DNA from: a virus
Direction: 5' to 3' (one strand)
Length of the DNA: 61,323 bases
IMG/VR virus record: IMGVR_UViG_3300044714_000062
Location: 1-61,323 of that record
Shown here: piece after piece, positions 56,111 to 61,323 of the stretch
Layout of the letters: the number at the start of each line of letters is the position of its first letter
Numbering within the stretch: position 1 is the first letter of the stretch
The notes under the pieces: generated by a model
The model's input: only the letters and a program-made list of their open reading frames with translations
Told to the model about the DNA's origin: nothing
Databases searched by the model: none
Program-made: the position numbers and the translations under genes

Positions 56111-56427
56111 GATGCACCCCCCAGGATCTCTACACGAGGCGCATCTACCGAAAGGCGCAGACGCTCACCATCCAGCCATACCGCAAGACTGGCCAACTCC
56201 GGGAAGCCACCCGGAACAAAGAGGCTCATTTCGCAGCCGTGCGCCGTTTTGAGGGTCACCCACCCTCGGCCAGCTATCGCATGGAGACCGTTGGTCAACG
56301 CCGCAGCGATCATCGCTTCGAACTCCGCGACGGTCAGGCCGTGTACGTTCAGATCGACCGTCGCTCCCTGCGGGATGACGATGCCCGCGAAGTGGCCTCC
56401 CCCTGCTGTATTCTGCTCGCCGCTCAC
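56107..56427 (-). CDS. Hypothetical early protein
   Basis: 106 residues. IVIPQGATVDLNVHGLTVAEFEAMIAAALTNG, an alpha/beta start, with VTLKTAHGCEMSLFVPGG. No family recognised. Confidence 0.5.
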   Translation of the reverse strand: MSGEQNTAGGGHFAGIVIPQGATVDLNVHGLTVAEFEAMIAAALTNGLHAIAGRGWVTLKTAHGCEMSLFVPGGFPELASLAVWLDGERLRLSVDAPRVEILGGAS

Positions 56428-56639
56428 TTGGACTCACCCTCCTTGTGGACATGGGTGGCTCCGAGTTCAGGCTCGGGGCCACACTTTTTGAACGACACGC
56501 CGAGCCCGACCGCGCCCAACGCGACCTGTACGAGCCCCGTGTGGGGACGGAGCTCGCTCGCCACGGCGCGCTCCTGACGCTCACCCAACAGTGGGCGCCG
56601 GAGGTCTTCGAGGACGGCGACCTTGCGACGGAACCTCAC
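56424..56639 (-). CDS. Small hypothetical early protein
   Basis: 71 residues from GTG 56639 (GTGA overlap). Basic lead and a VALGAVGLGVSFKKCG strand. Function unknown. Confidence 0.45.
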   Translation of the reverse strand: MRFRRKVAVLEDLRRPLLGERQERAVASELRPHTGLVQVALGAVGLGVSFKKCGPEPELGATHVHKEGESK

Positions 56640-56788
56640 GATTCGTCCTCCAATACCGCGCGGCAAAGAGACTCAGCGTCTGCTCGGGCGTCGCGGTCAT
56701 CCAAAGCCTGGGCATCCACGTCATCGACAAAGCGTTCCAGCCAGTCGCAGACACGCTCGATCATCCCTGGCGTGATCTTGCCGCTCAT
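56636..56788 (-). CDS. 50-residue early protein
   Basis: Start MSGKITPGMIERVC at 56788, SD ggagg. Helical, acidic (FVDDVDAQALDDRDARADAESL). The SD and coupling to the next gene support it. Confidence 0.5.
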   Translation of the reverse strand: MSGKITPGMIERVCDWLERFVDDVDAQALDDRDARADAESLCRAVLEDES

Positions 56789-57291
56789 CGTCCGGGCCTC
56801 CGGTACCACCCACGCACACGCGCCGGCACCCACTCGACTACTCGAAGACGTCCACGACCTCCTGCTTCACCTTCCGCACCATCGGCTGGAACTCCGCCTC
56901 GCGGACCGCCACGAACGTCCCGGTTTTCTCCTCCAGGCTCGCGGTCGCCTTCTTGATCGCGTCCTTGCGGCTCGTGGCCTTCACCGCTGTTTTCTCGGTG
57001 AGATGCTTCCACGCGCCGTCCATGAACGTGAACACATGGTAGGCGCCGGGGGCCTTGGAGCGCGTCATCTTCGGGGGAGCGGCAGCCACGGCTGTTTCGG
57101 TATCGGGCACTGGTCTCTCCTATCGTTGATGGTCGTTTGAAAAACGGGCGGCACTCCTCGCAGAACGCGCCGAGGATCAGCTCGTGGTCATCGAGGGGGG
57201 CATCGCATTCCACGCACGTCAAGACCTGGTCGTCGCCGTACACTTCCGGCCCCACGACCATATCCTCATCAGTTAGGTCACGCTCGATCAC
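56785..57291 (-). CDS. Zinc-ribbon protein; frame likely broken at a T5 run
   Basis: From GTG 57291 the first 55 residues are protein-like, with TCVECDAPLDDHE and FCEECRP forming a zinc ribbon. After PFF the frame runs on as low-complexity Gly/Arg text through the whole next gene. Removing one T from the run at 57135-57139 (plus strand aaaaa) would end the protein at a TAG at 57120, just before the next gene's SD. The true product is therefore probably about 56 residues. Confidence 0.5.
   Translation of the reverse strand: MIERDLTDEDMVVGPEVYGDDQVLTCVECDAPLDDHELILGAFCEECRPFFKRPSTIGETSARYRNSRGCRSPEDDALQGPRRLPCVHVHGRRVEASHRENSGEGHEPQGRDQEGDREPGGENRDVRGGPRGGVPADGAEGEAGGRGRLRVVEWVPARVRGWYRRPGR
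56838..57110 (-). CDS. Small hypothetical early protein
   Basis: 90 residues from GTG 57110, SD aggagag. GAYHVFTFMDGAWKHLTEKTAVKATSRKDAIKKATASL, a strand-helix unit like small phage proteins of unknown role. It lies wholly within the apparent extension of the upstream zinc-ribbon frame, which argues against that extension. Confidence 0.6.
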   Translation of the reverse strand: MPDTETAVAAAPPKMTRSKAPGAYHVFTFMDGAWKHLTEKTAVKATSRKDAIKKATASLEEKTGTFVAVREAEFQPMVRKVKQEVVDVFE

Positions 57292-57431
57292 GGCTGCCCC
57301 TTCCTACGCCGGTGCTCCCGGATCTCAGCGTCAGCGATTTTCGCCACAACACAAAGACACGCGGTGAGCAAACACAAGCCCGTCACCACGAGGAGGGCGA
57401 CGATCCCGACGAGTTCTCCAATCGAGCCCAT
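57288..57431 (-). CDS. Small single-TM protein
   Basis: 47 residues from MGSIGELVGIVALL at 57431. One long hydrophobic helix (VGIVALLVVTGLCLLTACLCVVA) and a basic tail (EHRRRKGQP). GTGA overlap with the zinc-ribbon gene. Confidence 0.55.
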   Translation of the reverse strand: MGSIGELVGIVALLVVTGLCLLTACLCVVAKIADAEIREHRRRKGQP

Positions 57432-57724
57432 CAGGTGCCACTCTCGATCGTCTGAGGGCCGGCCGTCCGCGGGTCCCACGAGCCACGCTCGAACTCCGGG
57501 ACACCCATCGCTTCAAAGTCACCCGACGGCGTCGCTTCCTGCGCGCTGACCGTCGCTTGCTGTTTCCGAGAAAGCCCCACGGTGTGCCCCGTCGCACAAC
57601 AGTGGTCGCGTGCCCGACTGATCGCCTGCGGTGCGCTCAACGCCCTCGCGGACCAGTCACAGTCCTGGCATACGGCGCTCGCGTTCCGCGTCTCCCACAG
57701 CGCGACCAGAGTCCGCCTGCTCAT
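57431..57724 (-). CDS. Small zinc-binding early protein
   Basis: 97 residues. ASAVCQDCDWSARALSAPQAISRARDHCCATGHTVGL has the C-x2-C...H-x4-5-H zinc-finger-like layout found in phage proteins related to treble clefs. Stops 1 bp inside the next gene start. Function unknown. Confidence 0.6.
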   Translation of the reverse strand: MSRRTLVALWETRNASAVCQDCDWSARALSAPQAISRARDHCCATGHTVGLSRKQQATVSAQEATPSGDFEAMGVPEFERGSWDPRTAGPQTIESGT

Positions 57725-58539
57725 CGGGACCCTACCTCCAAACGCAACTGCGGTGTCAACCCATCAAGCAGCCGTGTACGCCACCGTCGGGCGTACTCGA
57801 TGCAGTTCGCACAGTTCAAGTGCTGCTCACGGCAGAACGGCAGCGGAGGAGACCTGCGCGCCTGGAAGGACCACGCCATCGAATCGGCGCTCGTCAACAC
57901 GTCCGCGAAGTTCGCCAACCCCCGCACCTTGACCCCAAAAGCGTGGACACTGATCCCGCGCTCGACGATGCACCGGATGATGTCCTCAATCTCCCCCGTC
58001 GCCTGGCGGCGGCAGACCGAGCCGACACCCACAACCGGCTCTTCGCGGAGGTCGATGCCGGCGACGCCATACATGTCGATGCACCGCTCGTAGTCGTCGA
58101 GTGCCCAGCCCTGCAGGACGGGGATGAACGGCAACTCGGGGGCGCGCTCGCGGAGATCGAGGAGGTTCCGGACGGTGCGCTCCTGATGCTCCCGCACACT
58201 CAAGCCGGTCTTGGCGAGCATCACAGGCTCGCACATCCAGTCCATCGGGGCCGCCCAATCCAGACTCCCGATCTCCCGCGCGTACCGCTCGACAGCCTCG
58301 ACGTACTCCTCGGCCGTCGTCTCCCAAGCACCGAACAGTGAGAGCTCGCTGAAGCCACCCGAGTCCAACGCCCACTGGCACTGAGCGGCCGGGAGCGTCT
58401 TGTAGTCCCGCAGCCGCCGGTGACTGACGAACATGGGGCCGACCGATGGGTGGCGCCAAAGCCACCCTGGCCGGTGGGTGCCGAGATAGAACTCAAACTC
58501 GGCCTCGGCCTGCTCACGGGTCAGCACCGGGCGGATCAC
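57721..58539 (-). CDS. dpdA: DpdA-like deazaguanine DNA-modification transglycosylase
   Basis: 272 residues, the length of phage DpdA/TgtA-like proteins. FYLGTHRPGWL, FVSHRRL, QWALDSGGFSEL (D59), DWAAPMDWMCEP (D100), FIPVLQGW, GIDL (D163), VGVGSVCRRQATGEIEDI, HAFGVKVRG, SADSMAWSF, and a zinc site C236/C243/C246 with nearby His. Members replace guanine in DNA by a 7-deazaguanine such as preQ0, which blocks restriction enzymes. No folE or queC/D/E genes are present in this genome, so precursor would have to come from the host. Confidence 0.85.
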   Translation of the reverse strand: MIRPVLTREQAEAEFEFYLGTHRPGWLWRHPSVGPMFVSHRRLRDYKTLPAAQCQWALDSGGFSELSLFGAWETTAEEYVEAVERYAREIGSLDWAAPMDWMCEPVMLAKTGLSVREHQERTVRNLLDLRERAPELPFIPVLQGWALDDYERCIDMYGVAGIDLREEPVVGVGSVCRRQATGEIEDIIRCIVERGISVHAFGVKVRGLANFADVLTSADSMAWSFQARRSPPLPFCREQHLNCANCIEYARRWRTRLLDGLTPQLRLEVGSR

Positions 58540-58868
58540 AAGACCCCTTCCGCGAGATCGGCCCAGCGTCGAAGATCCACCTGCACCTGGCGAGGATCTT
58601 CCCCGGGATTCGGGACACCATCCGGGCGCACGATGCTTGAGACGCCGCGCTCATCATCGATTTTGTCCAGCCAGTCGGCGAGGAGGCGCAGCTTGACGGG
58701 ATCAGGAAGTGCGCGGCGTGCCTCGGCGAGCTGGGCCTCGGCCCGCTCAGCACGCTCCGTCACCCGCTGGAGGAGATCCCCGCATCCCTTATGGGTAGGG
58801 ATCGTGTGGCCCTGTCGTGCTTCTCGATCGCCGTCCGCCGCCGGACCCAGCAAATCCCGGCCGGTCAC
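58536..58868 (-). CDS. Hypothetical early protein
   Basis: 110 residues. Helical middle (QRVTERAERAEAQLAEARRALPDPVKLRLLADWLDKIDDERG) and end RRWADLAEGVL. Similar to short proteins of many actinophages; coupled to dpdA by a 4-bp overlap. Confidence 0.55.
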   Translation of the reverse strand: MTGRDLLGPAADGDREARQGHTIPTHKGCGDLLQRVTERAERAEAQLAEARRALPDPVKLRLLADWLDKIDDERGVSSIVRPDGVPNPGEDPRQVQVDLRRWADLAEGVL

Positions 58869-59059
58869 GATCGACGCCCCTTCGCGGTCTCGCGGTCAAC
58901 GTGCAGGTTGTTTGCGAGCCTGACCCGGGCCGTATGCGGAGACTCAACTGGATCGTGCCAGACCCGGCTCACGCACCCGCGTCCCTTGGGCTGGCCGCAG
59001 AACGGGCACGGGACGTTGACCACTGACACGCCTGGGAGTGGCTTGACGACCCTACTCAT
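58865..59059 (-). CDS. Phage zinc-finger protein, CPFC...H type
   Basis: 64 residues from MSRVVKPLPG at 59059. CPFCGQPKGRGCVSRVWHD and PHTARVRLAN follow the common actinophage motif CPxC-x6-C-x-H-x-R, a compact zinc finger. Function unknown. Confidence 0.65.
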   Translation of the reverse strand: MSRVVKPLPGVSVVNVPCPFCGQPKGRGCVSRVWHDPVESPHTARVRLANNLHVDRETAKGRRS

Positions 59060-59247
59060 GCGGCACGCTCCTCGTGCTCGGGTTCCCGGACAGGACACCC
59101 CGGCGACCCAGGCAGCGGCCGGGCAAGCGGGGAAGGACAGAAAGACCGGCCCGCCTTCCGAGAGCGCGTCGCCTTCGGCAACGCCAAGAGCTCGTCGGCT
59201 TCACCCGGGTCCGTTGGCTGCATGTTGAGATACCAGCGGTCGCTCAC
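59056..59247 (-). CDS. Small basic early protein
   Basis: 63 residues from GTG 59247, SD gaggga. A short strand start (SDRWYLNMQP), then a Pro/Arg/Lys-rich tail with two Cys. The longer frame upstream overlaps two other genes and is rejected. Confidence 0.5.
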   Translation of the reverse strand: MSDRWYLNMQPTDPGEADELLALPKATRSRKAGRSFCPSPLARPLPGSPGCPVREPEHEERAA

Positions 59248-59375
59248 GACTTCCCTCGCTTTGCGTGAGGGCAGTGAGGGTTGGGGCACTCCATCCGACC
59301 TTCGAGGCTGCGCACTACACCGCGGCCGAGGCACACCCAGCAGCGCATATCGCGCCAGTGATGTAGGAATGTCAC
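59244..59375 (-). CDS. 43-residue zinc-ribbon protein
   Basis: GTG 59375 follows SD ggaagga and overlaps the upstream stop; the TGA overlaps the next GTG. CWVCLGRG and CPNPHCPH form a C4/C3H zinc ribbon. Conservation of the Cys spacing within so short an ORF makes it credible. Confidence 0.6.
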   Translation of the reverse strand: MTFLHHWRDMRCWVCLGRGVVRSLEGRMECPNPHCPHAKRGKS

Positions 59376-59554
59376 GCTGCGCTCCTTCCAGAGAGAGACC
59401 GAGCCGCGAAGGGACGAGGCCCCAAAGCCTCCTTAGCCAGGTCGCGCAGGCGCTCACATCCTTTGCAGTCACAGCCCAGGGTCGTGAGGCCGATCCTCGC
59501 GTTCGCGGCATGGACACGCTCGAACTCCGCCGGGCTCAGGGCTGCCGCGGCCAT
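59372..59554 (-). CDS. Small Cys-containing helical protein
   Basis: 60 residues from MAAAALSPAEFERVHA at 59554. GCDCKGCERLRDLAKEALG has a CxCxxC cluster. Overlaps neighbours by TGATG and GTGA. Function unknown. Confidence 0.5.
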   Translation of the reverse strand: MAAAALSPAEFERVHAANARIGLTTLGCDCKGCERLRDLAKEALGPRPFAARSLSGRSAA

Positions 59555-60393
59555 CACGCGGCCTTCCGCTCCGACTCGCCCAAACGGACCATGCTCTCCA
59601 GCAACCCCAGGGCGCTCGACTGCAACTCGACCTTCGTAGGCTCAAGAGCGGCCCTCGCAGCGGCCCTCGCAGCGGCCCCCGTAGCGGCCCCCGTAGCGGC
59701 CCTCGCAGCGGCCCTCGCAGCGGCCCCCGTAGCGGCCCCCGTAGCGGCCCTCGCAGCGGCCCCCGTAGCGGCCCCCGTAGCGGCCCACGCAGCGGCCCCC
59801 GTAGCGGCCCCCGTAGCGGCCCACGCAGCGGCCCCCGCAGCGGCCCTCGCAGCGGCCCACGCAGCGGCCCCCGTAGCGGCCCCCGTAGCGGCCCACGCAG
59901 CGGCCCCCGCAGCGGCCCACGCAGCGGCCCCCGCAGCGGCCCACGCAGCGGCCCCCGCAGATTGTGCCTTGTTGATCGTGGCCTGCGCGGAACGCGCGGC
60001 CTCCACATCGACCAACGGAGAAAGGGCGCGGAGCGCCGCTGGCGACTCCTTGACGCCCGCAAGTTCGAGCCACGCAGGCGCCCACACGCGGACCAGCCAA
60101 TCCGTGACGAGCCACGCGCGCTCCTCATCATGCCCGTCACCCGCGGTCCCGATGGTGCGTGGGAGGAACGGCTTGAGTTTCTGCCGGCCCTCGTCGTCCA
60201 AGCCGTCGTTCCAGTCACGCAGAAACGCGCCGAGGACCGGGCTCAGGCACGCCGGGTGGTCGCTGAACGGCTCGTCAGCGAGCCACGACACCAACTCCGT
60301 CGCGCAGTGGCCCTGCTCAAAGCTGGCGTGGTTTGAGCAGTCCAGGGTCAGCTTGTCGAGCAGCACGAGACGATCCCGCACAAGCGGAGTCAT
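59554..60393 (-). CDS. Actinophage early protein with 26 tandem tetrapeptides
   Basis: 279 residues from MTPLVRDRLVLLDKL at 60393. Residues 1-145 form a helical domain (TLDCSNHASFEQGHCATELVSWLADEPFSDHPACLSPVLGAFLRDWND; WLVTDWLVRVWAPAWLELAG) that recalls Streptomyces phage and host proteins. Residues 145-249 are 26 tetrads (G/W/R)AA(A/T), probably one long alpha helix or helical rod with Trp or Arg on one face, then a short helical end. The domain is recurrent in actinobacteria but its role is not known to me. Confidence 0.65.
   Translation of the reverse strand: MTPLVRDRLVLLDKLTLDCSNHASFEQGHCATELVSWLADEPFSDHPACLSPVLGAFLRDWNDGLDDEGRQKLKPFLPRTIGTAGDGHDEERAWLVTDWLVRVWAPAWLELAGVKESPAALRALSPLVDVEAARSAQATINKAQSAGAAAWAAAGAAAWAAAGAAAWAATGAATGAAAWAAARAAAGAAAWAATGAATGAAAWAATGAATGAAARAATGAATGAAARAAARAATGAATGAAARAAARAALEPTKVELQSSALGLLESMVRLGESERKAA
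59648..59959. repeat. Twenty-six tandem 12-bp repeats
   Basis: Units gcggccc(c/t/a)cg(c/t)a run without interruption from 59648 to 59959. Only three positions of the unit vary. All six frames are open across it, which makes long antisense ORFs here meaningless. Confidence 0.92.
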
Positions 60394-60626
60394 GCCGCTG
60401 CCGCCTTCCGGTCGGCGTCGGGCCATAGCTCCTCGACCGGGGCCTGCACCACCCGGGCGATCTGCTCACGACGCTCCGGCTTAGGCGTGTACTCACCAAT
60501 GATCCACGCCCGGGCGTTCTGCCGGTCCACGCCCAACGCCCTTGCCAAAGCGGCTTGGCTCATCCCGATCCGCTCCAGCACTTCCCGGAGAGGGGTCGGC
60601 GGGTCACTAGCGAGCTTCGGAGGCAT
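60390..60626 (-). CDS. Cro/C1-type HTH protein
   Basis: 78 residues. LREVLERIGMSQAALARALGVDRQNARAWIIGEYTPKPERREQIARVV is a clear Xre HTH with recognition helix at about 31-40. Third gene of the leftward early operon, suited to a Cro-like early repressor that could act on the 20-bp-spaced repeats upstream. Confidence 0.8.
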   Translation of the reverse strand: MPPKLASDPPTPLREVLERIGMSQAALARALGVDRQNARAWIIGEYTPKPERREQIARVVQAPVEELWPDADRKAAAA

Positions 60627-60931
60627 CACGCAGCCCTCGGTGGTGGCGTGCTAAAAGAGGTCAGGCAGAACTCCATCGGGTTGATCTCGCCCTCGGCTAG
60701 CGCCTCCTCTACGTCGCGCAGGAAGTTCGCGGCGTTGCTCACCGCGTTGCAGTTGCCGCCGATCGAGGTCTTCACGGTTAGGTGCTCCTCGTGGTGCACG
60801 CACTCGTAGTCGCTCAGCAGGTCCGCGGCCCACTCCTCCACGGGGCCGAGTTCAAGCGTCAGATGCACCGTGTCCCGCAATTGGGGCACGCGCTGGTCAG
60901 GCTTCATCGCGCTCTTGGGATGGTTGCTCAC
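60626..60931 (-). CDS. Hypothetical early protein
   Basis: 101 residues. VHLTLELGPVEEWAADLLSDYECVHHEEHLTVKTSIGGN and a helix NFLRDVEEALAEGE, alpha/beta. GTGA overlap with the first early gene. No family recognised. Confidence 0.55.
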   Translation of the reverse strand: MSNHPKSAMKPDQRVPQLRDTVHLTLELGPVEEWAADLLSDYECVHHEEHLTVKTSIGGNCNAVSNAANFLRDVEEALAEGEINPMEFCLTSFSTPPPRAA

Positions 60932-61152
60932 GAGATCGCCCCCTGGGTGAGGTGCCTGCGACAGAGAGCACAGATGCGGCTATCGGCGATTAGGTGCCGG
61001 GAACTGGGGTCCGCAAAGACAGACGACCGACCATGGCCGTTCGCCCCACAGACTGTGCTGCCGCCTTTGAGCGCGACGTGCCACTTGCTTGAGGGTCCGA
61101 GTGTCCCAAACCGGATCAGTGCCGCCTCTGCGAGTGCGGTTTTTGTGGGCAA
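60928..61152 (-). CDS. First early gene, small zinc-binding protein
   Basis: 74 residues from TTG 61152, SD ggaagga. SKWHVALKGGSTVCGANGH and SRICALCRRH give C-x-H-like ligand pairs similar to small actinophage proteins of the H-x-C...C-x2-C-x-x-H type. It opens the leftward early operon below the operator-like array. Confidence 0.6.
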   Translation of the reverse strand: MPTKTALAEAALIRFGTLGPSSKWHVALKGGSTVCGANGHGRSSVFADPSSRHLIADSRICALCRRHLTQGAIS

Positions 61153-61190
61153 CGCACTATCCTTCCGATTGTTAGTGGCGTTCTGTCGGT

Positions 61191-61208
61191 CGGTAATGGA
61201 TCTTACCG
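61191..61208. promoter_or_regulatory. Palindrome CGGTAA-N6-TTACCG at the circle junction
   Basis: The hexamer cggtaa at 61191-61196 is the inverted partner of ttaccg at 61203-61208 (equal to bases 7-12), forming a perfect dyad with a 6-bp centre. It adds an inverted half-site to the 20-bp-spaced array and lies about 40 bp upstream of the first early gene (start 61152), where a repressor operator would be expected. Confidence 0.55.
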
Positions 61209-61323
61209 GGCGACAGCCGTTGTTACCGTGCGATGAGCCATCTTACCGCACCCTTCCCGCCCATGTCAAGGGCTCCGGCATAATTTTTTTGAGCGGTGCG
61301 CATCTGCCCCTCGAACCGCTCCC
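61197..61323. repeat. Right copy of terminal direct repeat
   Basis: Second copy of bases 1-127. It contains a truncated copy of the integrase 3' end (from 61223 onward), which should not be counted as a second gene. Confidence 0.95.

Noticed and set aside
59648-59959. Origin iterons
   Set aside because: GC-rich 12-bp units in frame within a gene and no AT-rich unwinding region nearby; coding repeats explain them.
59222-60484. 420-residue plus-strand ORF rich in Ala/Pro/Val
   Set aside because: It is the antisense of the 12-bp repeat gene; the repeat keeps all frames open, and the part outside the repeat has no protein-like composition or SD.
61197-61323. Biological direct terminal repeats
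   Set aside because: A length of exactly 127, cutting through the integrase gene, is best explained by assembler k-mer overlap.

Overview
The window is an essentially complete genome of a temperate, contractile-tailed (myovirus-type) double-stranded DNA phage. The last 127 bases (61197-61323) repeat the first 127, so the contig closes into a circle of 61,196 bp. High GC, SD-led and GTG-started short genes, ATGA/GTGA gene overlaps, leaderless plus-strand genes, a mIHF-like H2TH protein and the style of the proteins point to a host in the Actinomycetota. The Glu/Gly/Thr-rich virion proteins recall Thermoleophilia (Solirubrobacterales), but that is only an impression.

Nearly all genes lie on the minus strand, so the genome is best read from high to low coordinates. 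From 61.15 to 43.0 kb is an early/accessory region of about 50 small, tightly overlapping genes. It holds a Cro-like HTH protein, a protein with 26 tandem tetrapeptides, a DpdA-like deazaguanine DNA-modification enzyme, a candidate single-strand-annealing recombination block, an HNH nuclease, a MazG-like pyrophosphohydrolase, a short DnaD-type replication protein, a pentapeptide-repeat protein, an excisionase-like HTH, the mIHF-like protein and a phage RNA ligase. I see no phage polymerase, helicase or primase. From 42.9 to 31.7 kb come HNH, small and large terminase, HK97-type portal, prohead protease with a zinc-finger insert and, unusually, two homologous HK97-fold major capsid proteins separated by a lipoprotein-like beta-helix protein. 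From 31.7 to 25.3 kb is an island of decoration- and fibre-like proteins.

From 25.3 to 9.4 kb the contractile tail is complete: connector, terminator, sheath, tube, G/GT chaperones with a -1 frameshift, tape measure, LysM protein, a hub carrying two peptidoglycan-hydrolase domains, OB-fold spike candidate, gp25 wedge, baseplate J, tail protein I and a fibre with a glycoside-hydrolase domain. A two-gene plus-strand insert (lipoprotein plus small partner, 14.5-15.7 kb) interrupts this block. From 9.4 to 3.3 kb is a lysis and membrane module: several small membrane proteins, lysozyme-like endolysin, holin-like protein, papain-like peptidase, HNH-like protein and a 3D-domain protein. The integrase (27-1019), an RHH regulator (1466-1684) and a divergent plus-strand operon of tiny genes (1.74-3.03 kb) form the lysogeny end.

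Likely most novel points: the dual major capsid genes with an embedded lipoprotein, an orphan DpdA, leaderless promoters in front of every strand-reversed accessory cluster, an operator-like array with exact 20-bp spacing at the early promoter, and the moron lipoprotein. All functions are inferred by reading motifs; no database search was run.
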